Shown in pieces: positions 1 through 7,563 of a stretch of 64,000 bases of DNA. Each line of letters starts with the position of its first letter. Position 1 is the first letter of the stretch. This DNA comes from an uncultured Planctomycetota bacterium. GTDB taxonomy: Bacteria > Planctomycetota > UBA1135 > GCA-002686595. The position numbers and the translations under genes were made by a program. Under the pieces are notes generated by a model. The model was not told the origin of the DNA, did no database searches, and saw only the letters and a program-made list of their open reading frames with translations. The stretch is from assembly GCA_903928115.1 (NCBI GenBank), contig CAIYPP010000125.1:24076-88075 (forward strand), in the 5' to 3' direction.

Positions 1-485
1 TGTTGCCGCCTACGAACGCGGAGAGCGGCTGGCGACAGGGCGCAGGCAAAGACTACTTCGTCAAGGTCCTGAAGGACGCGCAGAAGGTCGGTGCCAAGAG
101 CGGCGCGAAGGCCAAGGAAGAGAAGCTCGTCTACTTCCAACTGAAGAGCGACGACACCTCGAAGCGCACCTACGTCCGCGCCCCTTTCTTCGGCTCCGCA
201 GCGCAGGGCAAGGAGCTGCCTCCGCCGGAGTTCCTGACCGACTATCTGGAGTTTTTCCGCGCCTACAAGAGCTGCTTCCTTCACTGGCTGCGTGAAGAGA
301 GTGCTGCGAAGCCCGAGGAGTGCCGCGGAAAGTTCGCCGAGCTGCTGCGTCAGGTCGCCGAGGCCGGCAGTGCAGCGGGCTTCGAGGAAGTCGTGGGCGA
401 GGTCTACGGGCGTCCGCTCTCCTCGGTGGACCTCGCGCAAGAGACCTTGGAGATGCGCTTCCTCGGCTGGCTCGCCGGGCAGTAG
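1..485 (+). CDS. C-terminal fragment of an unknown protein (cut by window edge)
   Basis: The reading frame is open to the left edge of the window, so the true start lies outside; about 160 residues are visible before the TAG at 483-485. The segment is hydrophilic and mostly helical in appearance. It ends with an alpha-helical stretch (FAELLRQVAEAG ... EMRFLGWLAG) that resembles the C-terminal tail of planctomycete gluzincin-like DUF1570 proteins, where a final helix ends in 'rFl.WL'. No catalytic motif is in the visible part, so this resemblance is weak and from memory only. It lies directly upstream of the cobalamin riboswitch, and nothing suggests it belongs to the btu operon. Confidence 0.5.
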   Translation, partial: LPPTNAESGWRQGAGKDYFVKVLKDAQKVGAKSGAKAKEEKLVYFQLKSDDTSKRTYVRAPFFGSAAQGKELPPPEFLTDYLEFFRAYKSCFLHWLREESAAKPEECRGKFAELLRQVAEAGSAAGFEEVVGEVYGRPLSSVDLAQETLEMRFLGWLAGQ

Positions 486-514
486 ACTCTCACGCCTCTC
501 TTTCTTTTTCTTGG

Positions 515-650
515 GTCGCGGCGCTTCGGCACAGCCGAGGTGCAGTGGGGGAACCCGGTGAGACTCCGGGACTGGCCCGCAACCGTGTGAGCCGCGCGCG
601 CCGCGGTCTCGAGTCGGATTGCCCATGGCCGCGACGCATCCGCCTTCGGT
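515..650 (+). ncRNA. Cobalamin (B12) riboswitch
   Basis: Conserved blocks of the cobalamin aptamer appear in order. 'GGGGGAACCCGGTGAGACTC' lies at 546-565, matching the GGGAA..GGTG..AATC core. 'GGCCCGCAACCGTGTGA' follows at 574-590, matching GCxGxCCCGCxACTGT. A degenerate B12 box 'GAGTCGGATTGCCC' lies at 611-624. The outer limits are approximate. It ends only a few tens of bases before the btuF start codon, and I see no separate rho-independent terminator with a T run between them. Control of translation initiation is therefore the more likely mechanism (inference). The downstream genes encode a B12-type ABC importer, which agrees with the assignment. Confidence 0.88.
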
Positions 651-664
651 AGCAAGGTCCTTCG

Positions 665-1627
665 ATGTCCCTCGGCTCACGGCTCCGCGCCGCGGCGCGC
701 TTCGCGCGCTGCACGGCCCTGACAGCGCTCGCGCTGGCGGGTTGCTCTCGCGTCGAGGAGGCGCAGCACTCGGCGCCGTTGCGTCCGATACGGATCGTTC
801 CCGCGAGCGCCACGGCTGTGGACTACGCCGTCGCCCTCGCAGGGTTGGAGCGCATCGTCGGGGTGCCGCAGCAGGCCGTCGAGTACTCCGTGCTGCACGA
901 AGGACGTCCGGAGCCCGGCCCCATCGTGCGCTTCGAGGCGTATCTCGCGGAGCCGATCCTCGCGCTGCGACCCGACTGGGTGCTGATCGACCCGTGGCAG
1001 GCGCCCGAGACGACCGCTCGGCTTCGCGAAGTGGGGGTGCGAGTTTCCACGCTGCCCAGCGTGAGGAGCGTCGAGGAGTCGATCCACGCGCTCGAGTGGC
1101 TCGGAGGCGAGCTCGACGAGGTCGAGCGGGCGGCCAAGTTGATCTCGGGGCTGCGCGCGAGGGTTGAGAAGCTGCGCGCAGCTTCGAGAACTCGCCCGCG
1201 ACGTCGCGCGATCGCCTACTCAAACTTCGGCGGAGCAGGCTCGACGGCGGGCACGGGTACGACCGTCGACTCGCTATTCGAGGTCGTCGGCCTCGACAAT
1301 GCCATGGCGGTCCGAGGCCTCGACGGCCACGGAGGAATCACCTTCGAGGACCTGCTCGCTCTCGATCCAGACCTGATCGTGGTCAGCGAACCGCTGCGCA
1401 TGGGCGAAGGTGCCAGCGGCGATCGTGGTGGAGCCTCCGAGCGCCTCCTTCGAAGCGAGGCGAGCCTGAGCGGCCTGCGCGCTCTGCGGGAAGATCAGCT
1501 CGTCGCGCTGCCGGCTTGGCTCTTCGCCACGGGATCGCACGAGCTCGTATCCGCCGCCGAAGAGCTCGCGCGGCGCATCGATGCGCTGGATGCAAGAACA
1601 CGCGCCGCATCCAAGGAGACGCGCTGA
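665..1627 (+). CDS. btuF: Cobalamin ABC transporter substrate-binding lipoprotein BtuF-like
   Basis: Predicted lipoprotein that binds vitamin B12 (or corrinoid precursors) outside the inner membrane and delivers it to BtuC2D2. Residues 1-27 form a signal peptide with lipobox LALAGC (lipid-modified Cys27). The remainder fits the type III periplasmic-binding fold: an N-terminal lobe with 'RIVGVPQQ' and 'LALRPDWVLID', a linking helix rich in Glu/Leu, and a C-terminal lobe with 'LLALDPDLIVVSE' and 'LVALPAWLFATG'. At 320 residues it has normal family length. The B12 riboswitch just upstream favours cobalamin over siderophore as ligand. The stop codon overlaps the ATG of btuC (ATGA). Confidence 0.82.
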   Translation: MSLGSRLRAAARFARCTALTALALAGCSRVEEAQHSAPLRPIRIVPASATAVDYAVALAGLERIVGVPQQAVEYSVLHEGRPEPGPIVRFEAYLAEPILALRPDWVLIDPWQAPETTARLREVGVRVSTLPSVRSVEESIHALEWLGGELDEVERAAKLISGLRARVEKLRAASRTRPRRRAIAYSNFGGAGSTAGTGTTVDSLFEVVGLDNAMAVRGLDGHGGITFEDLLALDPDLIVVSEPLRMGEGASGDRGGASERLLRSEASLSGLRALREDQLVALPAWLFATGSHELVSAAEELARRIDALDARTRAASKETR

Positions 1628-2685
1628 TGACGCGTCGCGACGTCGCCCTCGCTTTGGGCTACGGCATCGCCCTCGGGGTGCTGGCCGTGCTGTCGATGCT
1701 CCTTGGGAGTTCGTCCCTCGACGCGCAGCAGCTGTTCGGTGGCCTCGGAGCGATGCTCGGGCTTGCCGAGCCTTTGGAGCGCAACGCGCAGGCGATCGTC
1801 GAGTTGCGGGTATGGCGCGCGATCTGCACCCTCGGCGTCGGTGCGAGCCTCGCTCTCTCGGGTGGCATGATCCAAGGTATGTTTCGCAACGCGCTGGCGT
1901 CGCCTTCGCTGATCGGCGTAACCGGTGGCGCGAGCCTCGGCGCAGCGTTCGCGATCCTCGCCCTCGGTGGGTATGCCCCGCGCCTCGTGCTGGAGGGCAG
2001 CGGCGGACTCGAAGCGTTCGCGATTCCGTTCTGCTCGTTCGTGATGGCGCTCGCGACGACCGCGCTGGTGGCGACGATCGCCTCCGCGCGGGGCCGGGCG
2101 AGCGTCACGACGCTGCTCCTCGTCGGGATTGCGGTCAACATGTGCGTCGCCGGAGTCTTCGCCGCGATCCAGTACCTCACGCTCGAAGAGTGGGAGGTCA
2201 GTCGCGCAATCTTGGCTTGGACCTTCGGTACGCTCGACGATCGCAAGGGGCTGCACTGTGCAACGGTGTTGCTCGCCCTCGCGCTCGCCACGCTCTCGAT
2301 CCCGTTCGTCGCGCGCGAGCTCGATCTGCTGAAAGGTGGCGAGGAAGATGCGGAGTCGCTCGGCGTCGACGTCGCCCGAACCAAGCGGATCGCGCTTGTT
2401 TCGGCGTCGCTGTCGGCGTCGGCTGCCGTCGCAGTGGCGGGGCAGATCGGCTTCGTGGGGTTGGTGGTGCCTCACCTGATCCGCCTCTGCGGCGCGGGAA
2501 GCTATCGCCGACTCCTCTGGCACTCGCTTCCCGTCGGAGCGTTGTTCCTGTTGGGGGCGGACGTTCTGCAGCGCTTCTTGCTCGGCGACGGTGCGCTGCA
2601 ACCGGGCGTGATGATGTCGCTGGTCGGCGGGCCCTTCTTCTTGTTCCTCCTGATCCGCAGCCGCCGAGAGGTGAGCACGTGGTAG
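1627..2685 (+). CDS. btuC: Cobalamin ABC transporter permease BtuC (FecCD family)
   Basis: Inner-membrane permease of the FecCD/BtuC family, 352 residues with about nine to ten hydrophobic spans from residue 6 to the C-terminus. Family hallmarks include 'LALSGGMIQGMFRNALASP' and 'LIGVTGGASLGA' near the N-terminal third. The cytoplasmic coupling loop is 'EDAESLGVDVARTKR', and 'GQIGFVGLVVPHLIRL' follows in the C-terminal third. I chose the ATG at 1627 because it overlaps the btuF stop and starts directly before the first membrane helix; an upstream extension would run through btuF. The gene ends inside the start region of btuD, indicating translational coupling. Confidence 0.9.
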   Translation: MTRRDVALALGYGIALGVLAVLSMLLGSSSLDAQQLFGGLGAMLGLAEPLERNAQAIVELRVWRAICTLGVGASLALSGGMIQGMFRNALASPSLIGVTGGASLGAAFAILALGGYAPRLVLEGSGGLEAFAIPFCSFVMALATTALVATIASARGRASVTTLLLVGIAVNMCVAGVFAAIQYLTLEEWEVSRAILAWTFGTLDDRKGLHCATVLLALALATLSIPFVARELDLLKGGEEDAESLGVDVARTKRIALVSASLSASAAVAVAGQIGFVGLVVPHLIRLCGAGSYRRLLWHSLPVGALFLLGADVLQRFLLGDGALQPGVMMSLVGGPFFLFLLIRSRREVSTW

Positions 2686-3479
2686 AGCGCCTCCAAGCAA
2701 GGGGAATCCGCTTCGCGTACGCACCGGGCCAACTCGTGCTCGACGGTGTGGACCTCGATCTGTCGCGCGGCGAGCTCGTCTCCCTTGTCGGTCCTAACGG
2801 GTCGGGCAAGAGCACGCTGCTGCGCTGCCTCGCTGGCCTTGCAGCGCCGCTCTCCGGCACGGTCGAGCTCGACGGCCAATCCCTTCCGAGCATGAGTCCG
2901 CAAGAGCGCGCGCTGCGCGTCGCGGTCGTGCCGCAGCTCCTACCCTCCCTTTACGACGTCCTCGTCGAGGACTTCGTTCTGGGCGGGCGCTATGCGCGCA
3001 TCGATCGCTGGGCGGGCCCTAAGGCGAGCGATCGCGAAGCCTTGGAGCGCGGGCTCGCGGCGTGCGACGCGCTGGACTGTCGCGGGCGGGCGATGAGCGA
3101 ACTCTCGGGAGGCCAGCGGCAACGAGTGGTCGTCGCGCGCGCCGTCGCGCAGGAAGCACCGGTCTTGCTCGTCGACGAGCCGACTACCTCGCTCGACCCC
3201 GAGCATCAGGTCTCCATTTTTGAGCTCCTCGCGCGCCTCGCGTGCGACGGACGCATCGTGCTCGTCGTGACGCACGAGCTCAACCTCGCGGCACAGTTCT
3301 CCGCTGCGATGGCGGTGCTCCACGGCGGCAAGCTGGTCGCACGCGGGAGCGTCGACGCGATGATGCGGAGCGAGGTTCTCACGCCGGTCTATGGCGAGCG
3401 TCTGCACTTTGGTCGCATGGACGACGGACGCCCCTTCGTCGTCCCGCGAGCCCGGCTCCTGCGACGCTCTCAGGGCTGA
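2679..3479 (+). CDS. btuD: Cobalamin ABC transporter ATPase BtuD
   Basis: ATP-binding subunit that powers B12 uptake through BtuC. Walker A is GPNGSGKST (about residues 38-46). The ABC signature is LSGGQRQR, Walker B is VLLVDEP followed by TTSLDPEHQ, and the switch His lies in VVTHE. At 266 residues it has usual family length. The start is a GTG at 2679 overlapping the last codons of btuC; no other start keeps the N-terminal strand 'GIRFAYAPGQLVLDGVDL' intact. The 3' end overlaps the convergent cytochrome gene by 10 bases. Confidence 0.9.
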   Translation: MVERLQARGIRFAYAPGQLVLDGVDLDLSRGELVSLVGPNGSGKSTLLRCLAGLAAPLSGTVELDGQSLPSMSPQERALRVAVVPQLLPSLYDVLVEDFVLGGRYARIDRWAGPKASDREALERGLAACDALDCRGRAMSELSGGQRQRVVVARAVAQEAPVLLVDEPTTSLDPEHQVSIFELLARLACDGRIVLVVTHELNLAAQFSAAMAVLHGGKLVARGSVDAMMRSEVLTPVYGERLHFGRMDDGRPFVVPRARLLRRSQG

Positions 3480-3859
3480 GCGAGCAGCCACTGCGCGAGT
3501 GCGAGCCGCTCGGCGTCGGTCCCGAACGTCGGCGGCATGGGAGAGCGATAGTTCGCAGCGGTGGTCGCGAGCCGCTCGTTCTTCGCGAGCCAAGGCTTCG
3601 GCTCTCGGAGGAAGCTCGCCAAGTCCTCGGCGCTCCAGTGTGCTGCAAGACCGTGCAGGCTCGGCGCCAGCATCGTCCCCGAGCGGTCCTTGCCGTGGCA
3701 CGTGAGGCAGTTCTTCGAGCGATAGAGCGCGGCACCATCGAGCGGCAGCGGATTCGCGTCGGACGGGGCGGGCGCGGGAGCAGCCTCGGAACAGGCCGAG
3801 AGCCAGAACATGGGGAGCGAGAACAGGTAGACGGTCAGCGCGCGCATGACGGTGGGCAT
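3470..3859 (-). CDS. Lipid-anchored mono-haem cytochrome c
   Basis: Small (129 aa) c-type cytochrome. A signal peptide ends in the lipobox WLSAC (Cys23), a Pro/Ala linker follows, and one haem-attachment motif CLTCH lies at residues 51-55. The likely distal Met is in 'YRSPMPPTFG'. It would be an electron carrier on the periplasmic side of a membrane. The start at 3859 has an AAGGG element about eight bases upstream; Met5 (3847) is an alternative. It begins three bases after the stop of the TPR membrane protein, so the two are probably co-transcribed, although no functional link is obvious. Confidence 0.82.
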   Translation of the reverse strand: MPTVMRALTVYLFSLPMFWLSACSEAAPAPAPSDANPLPLDGAALYRSKNCLTCHGKDRSGTMLAPSLHGLAAHWSAEDLASFLREPKPWLAKNERLATTAANYRSPMPPTFGTDAERLALAQWLLAQP

Positions 3860-3862
3860 GTT

Positions 3863-5596
3863 CTAACCCTTCGCATCGAGTTCGCGTTGGAGGTTCCGCA
3901 GCTCTTCGTCGACATTCACACCCGCTTCGCGTGCACGCTGCAGAGCGCGAAGCGCACGCTCCTTCTGCCCGAGGCGCAAGTGAGCCTTCGCCTGTCCACG
4001 CCATGCGGCTCCCATGCTCGGAGCGAGGCGCGTCGCGTTCTCGTAGGAGGTGAGGGCCTCGGCGAATCGCTCCTGCCGCAGAAAGAACGCGCCGAGGTTG
4101 GCGTGCGCAATCGCGTTGCCGCGACCGAGCTCCGTCGCACGGCGCAGGCAGCGTTCCGCGCGCTCGAGGTCACCTTCCGCCAGCGCGAGGCGTCCGAGAT
4201 TCGACCAAGGCCGACCGTACGTCGGATCGAGCTCGATGGCGCGCTGCCAGTGACGCTTGGCCGCTGCGAGATCTCCGCTGGCTTCACTCGCAAGCGCGAG
4301 CTCGTTGTGCGAGGGAGCATCCTCGGGAACGTGCCGGAGCTGCTCGGCGTAGAAACTCGCCTTGGACTCGTAGACCGAAGTCCGAACCCACGCGCCTACG
4401 GTTGCAAGCGCGATCACCACGGACGCGACGAGCGCAGCACGAGATCGGAACACCCCACGGAACGCGGCGTCCATCCCGAGGCATCCGAAGAGCAGCGGCA
4501 GGTAGAGGAAACGTGGAGCGAAGAGCACGCCCGCGGGAACGAGCTGAATCATGGGAAGAAAGCTCGCGCAGGCGAACAACACGGCGCCACCTCGAACCCG
4601 GTGGGCTCGCTCCCGCAAGGCCTTCGCACACCAAACGACACACGCGCACCATGAGCCCCAGCCCAGCGCCGCGATCCAAGGCTCGACCTCGCGGAAACTC
4701 GCCCAGCGCTCGTAGATGGGCGGATATTCGAAAGGAAGCAGGGTGAGCCGCAGCGCTTCGAGCAAGCCCCGACCACCGACGAGCAGGCGCTCCCAGAGAC
4801 TCGCATCGGCGAGCGGTGCATGAGGCGCGCTGGGCCACGGCGTTCCGTACACACCGGCGCGGAGCACGAGATACACGGACAGTCCGACGAGGGATCCGAG
4901 GGCCGCGCCGATCGCGGCTCTGCGGGAGTGGAGCGCCGCCAAGCCAACGAGGCACGGGGCGAAGATCACTCCGTCTTCCTTGCCGAGCAGCGCGAGCAGC
5001 AGCCCGAGCCCCGAGGCCGCGCCCACCTTGGCGGCACGTCCGAGAGAGTCATCGCGCCAGGGAACTGTGAACTGCAGCACGGCGAGCGCGCCAGAAAGTC
5101 CGCCGAGGGCGCTCAGCATCGAAGTACGCCCGGAGATCCAGGCCACCGAGTCTGCGAGCGCCGGATGAACGGCGAAGAGCGCGAGCCCGATCCAAGGAAA
5201 GGGGCTCGCAGGAACATAGATGCCGAGCAGAACGAGGCACAGCCCCGCGAGCATCACCACTGCGGCGTGCAGCAGCGCGTTGGTGCGATGAAATGCAGAC
5301 GGGTCGAGACCGCTGATCGCGAAATCCGCGCGCAGCGCGAGCGTTGCGAGCGGTCTGTAGTGTCCGGCGGCGCCGAGATGGGCCCAGTAGTCTTGCTCGA
5401 ACGCTGCTTGCGCGGGCAGGTCCCCTTGAACGACAGGGTTGTTCTCGAGGATCTCGAGATCGTCGTAGGCCCAGCCCCCGAGGCGAACGGACGGGAACCA
5501 CGCAACAAGCGCCAAGAGCGTGCACAGGAGCGCCAGGATGGGGCCTCGCGCGGTGGCCGCACCGTTCGGATCTCGAGTCGCGCTCTCCAAGGACAT
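3863..5596 (-). CDS. GT-C type membrane protein with C-terminal TPR repeats
   Basis: Large integral membrane protein (about 577 aa from the ATG at 5596). The first helix is followed by an acidic loop 'YDDLEILENN' and then 'HYRPLATLALRAD' and 'HRTNALLHA'. This pattern belongs to the TMTC/O-mannosyltransferase-like GT-C family, where the Asp pair and the YRPL motif line the active site. About eight to ten more helices follow. The last ~160 residues are tetratricopeptide repeats (for example 'AIELDPTYGRPWSNLGRLAL' and 'SYENATRLAPSMGAAW'), presumably periplasmic and binding protein substrates. The donor and acceptor cannot be told from sequence. A GTG start at 5644 would add 16 residues. Confidence 0.72.
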   Translation of the reverse strand: MSLESATRDPNGAATARGPILALLCTLLALVAWFPSVRLGGWAYDDLEILENNPVVQGDLPAQAAFEQDYWAHLGAAGHYRPLATLALRADFAISGLDPSAFHRTNALLHAAVVMLAGLCLVLLGIYVPASPFPWIGLALFAVHPALADSVAWISGRTSMLSALGGLSGALAVLQFTVPWRDDSLGRAAKVGAASGLGLLLALLGKEDGVIFAPCLVGLAALHSRRAAIGAALGSLVGLSVYLVLRAGVYGTPWPSAPHAPLADASLWERLLVGGRGLLEALRLTLLPFEYPPIYERWASFREVEPWIAALGWGSWCACVVWCAKALRERAHRVRGGAVLFACASFLPMIQLVPAGVLFAPRFLYLPLLFGCLGMDAAFRGVFRSRAALVASVVIALATVGAWVRTSVYESKASFYAEQLRHVPEDAPSHNELALASEASGDLAAAKRHWQRAIELDPTYGRPWSNLGRLALAEGDLERAERCLRRATELGRGNAIAHANLGAFFLRQERFAEALTSYENATRLAPSMGAAWRGQAKAHLRLGQKERALRALQRAREAGVNVDEELRNLQRELDAKG

Positions 5597-5697
5597 TCGC
5601 GCTGGAGCTTCGCGGATCCGCCTCAACCCTTCAACTCGTGGCACGGCTACGGGTGCGTCGAAATGAGCGGTGCTGCGTGCTACCGTCCGTCTTGTCG

Positions 5698-7497
5698 ATG
5701 GAAGCGGGACGCACAGGATCGTCTTGGCAGCGCTGGGAGTGGCTCGGGTGGGTGCTCGCCTATGGCGCGCTTCGGCTCGTGCTGCTGGTCTCGTTCTGCG
5801 ACGTCTTCGTGTACGGCGAGGAGTTCGAGAAGGCGGCCGCGGGAAAGGCCCTGCTCGACGGCGTACCGATCTCGGCGCAGCTGCTCCCGTACCATCCGTA
5901 CGAAGGCGGCGGGTTCGTCGTCAGCGTGCTCGACGCGCTGGCCTTCGCCGCGTTGGGCGAGAGCGTGCTTGCGATCAAGGTCGTGGCCCTTGGGCTCGGT
6001 GCAGCGACGCTGTGGATGGGCTGGCGGCTGTGCGAGCGCTACGGCGATCGCGCGAGCGCTCGAGCCTTCGCTTTGCTATTTGTCTTTGCACCGGAGAGCG
6101 TGCAGGCGAACTCCACGCTGGCGCTCGGGATCCACTACCATGCGTGCCTGTTCATCGGCCTCGTGCTCTGGCTCACGTTCCGCGCCGCGTTCGCTCGCGA
6201 GGCGCGCGGCGGACTGTGGGTCGCGCTCGGCATCGCCTCAGGGTTCGGGTTCTACTTCTCCTACCAGCTCGCGCTGACGCTCCTCGTCGCCGCAGGGTTG
6301 CTCCTAGCGGCATGGCGTCGCGAGCTCTTTGGCACGCGGCTCGCGTGGGCGCTCGCGGGGGCCGTGATCGGCCTCACGCCGCTGCTTTGGATGGCGCTCG
6401 AGCATGGGGGAGCGGTGTTCGACATCCACGGCGCGAGCCTCGTCGGCGGAGACGTCTCGAAGCTCGACCTGCTCGCAAAGTTCTGGACGTCCCTCACCGA
6501 GGGTCGTGGCATCGCCGACGTCGCCGCGCTCGTTCTTCTGGGCCTCACGCCGGTCTTGGCCCTCAGCGCTCTCCGCGGCTGCGAGTCGCGCGTGTTTCGC
6601 TGGACGCTGCTCACGCTCGTCGCGCACATCGCACTCTTCCTCGCGGCGTACCTCGCGGGCGGATTCACGGTGGGGCGTGTGCTCCACTACTTCTATCTGC
6701 ACCGACTGATGCCGCTGTGGTTCCTCGCGATCCTTCTGTGCGCGCTCGCCGTGTCGCGCCGCCGTTGGTTGTGGGCGCCGATCAGTGTGCTTGCGCTGCT
6801 TGGAGTGCTCGACACGGTCCGCATGGTGCGCGATGCGCAGCCTGGGAGCTGGGTGCAGAATCTGGCGCAGCTCGCCCACGAGAAGGGCTATCGATACTCG
6901 CAGTACCTTCAGAAGATCGCGCCCCGTCTTCCTGGGACGCGCGCGGACAAGCTCTCCCTCCTGCTCGCTTTCGACGAGGCGCAGCCCGAGCTCTTGCACG
7001 AAGCTCTGGCCATCGCGCTCTACGGCCCCGGCGAAGGCTCGTTCGAGTCCATGTGCGACGAGATTCGAGCCGCAGGAGTCGAGGACCTCCGCACCTTCGA
7101 GCTCGGCATGGGCCTGATGCTGATGAGGCACAAGAGCCGGGACTTCAAGGAGCGCATCGACGTGGTCACCGGCTTCGACGCGCCGACACGCGAGGCGCTG
7201 ATCGAGGGCATCGGACGCTTCGGACAGTGGGAGCTCGGCACGGAGGACACCGTCCTGCGCGAAGCGAAGCTCGGCGTGGATTCCGCGTTTCCCGAGCCGT
7301 TCTTCGTCGGCTTGGGGCGGCGGTTGCACAGCGCTCTCGGCGACGCGCGCGTGCCGCACTACTTCGAGCGCCACAGCGCGCCGGCGTTCCTCTCACGTGC
7401 CAAGGCCGAGACGTTGCTGGCCGAGGTGCCCGAGTCCGCGCGCGGCCTCCTGCGCGCGGGCTACGAACACACGCGCCTGCTCCACGAGCTGCCTTAG
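5698..7497 (+). CDS. Polytopic membrane protein, glycosyltransferase-like (GT-C fold candidate)
   Basis: 599-residue protein. The first ~370 residues carry about nine to eleven hydrophobic helices, and the last ~220 residues are soluble. An acidic first loop (DVFVYGEEFEKA) follows helix 1, as in dolichyl-phosphate-mannose-type and ArnT-like transferases. 'HYHACLFIGLVLWLTF' and 'FYFSYQLALTLLVAAGLL' are characteristic long helices. The soluble C-terminal part shows no motif I know. It is divergent from the TMTC-like gene, with about 100 bases between, which probably hold both promoters. Start: the ATG at 5698, just ahead of the first helix. Sugar-transfer function is inferred from topology only. 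Confidence 0.6.
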   Translation: MEAGRTGSSWQRWEWLGWVLAYGALRLVLLVSFCDVFVYGEEFEKAAAGKALLDGVPISAQLLPYHPYEGGGFVVSVLDALAFAALGESVLAIKVVALGLGAATLWMGWRLCERYGDRASARAFALLFVFAPESVQANSTLALGIHYHACLFIGLVLWLTFRAAFAREARGGLWVALGIASGFGFYFSYQLALTLLVAAGLLLAAWRRELFGTRLAWALAGAVIGLTPLLWMALEHGGAVFDIHGASLVGGDVSKLDLLAKFWTSLTEGRGIADVAALVLLGLTPVLALSALRGCESRVFRWTLLTLVAHIALFLAAYLAGGFTVGRVLHYFYLHRLMPLWFLAILLCALAVSRRRWLWAPISVLALLGVLDTVRMVRDAQPGSWVQNLAQLAHEKGYRYSQYLQKIAPRLPGTRADKLSLLLAFDEAQPELLHEALAIALYGPGEGSFESMCDEIRAAGVEDLRTFELGMGLMLMRHKSRDFKERIDVVTGFDAPTREALIEGIGRFGQWELGTEDTVLREAKLGVDSAFPEPFFVGLGRRLHSALGDARVPHYFERHSAPAFLSRAKAETLLAEVPESARGLLRAGYEHTRLLHELP

Positions 7498-7504
7498 AAA
7501 CACC

Positions 7505-7537
7505 GACGGCAGCGGCGCCGAGCGCTCCGCTGCCGTC
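7505..7537. terminator. Bidirectional hairpin between convergent genes
   Basis: Perfect 11-bp inverted repeat GACGGCAGCGG (7505-7515) / CCGCTGCCGTC (7527-7537) around an 11-base loop. It sits in the 66-base gap between two convergent genes (ends 7497 and 7564). There is no long T run, but position and stability fit a terminator acting in both directions. Confidence 0.6.
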
Positions 7538-7563
7538 CGTAGCTTCGAGGCCTACGACGAAGG

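Noticed and set aside
1495..2724. Long open reading frame antisense to btuC
   Set aside because: High GC content gives long antisense frames. The product is rich in Arg/Glu/Gln without domains, and the plus-strand btuC is unmistakable.
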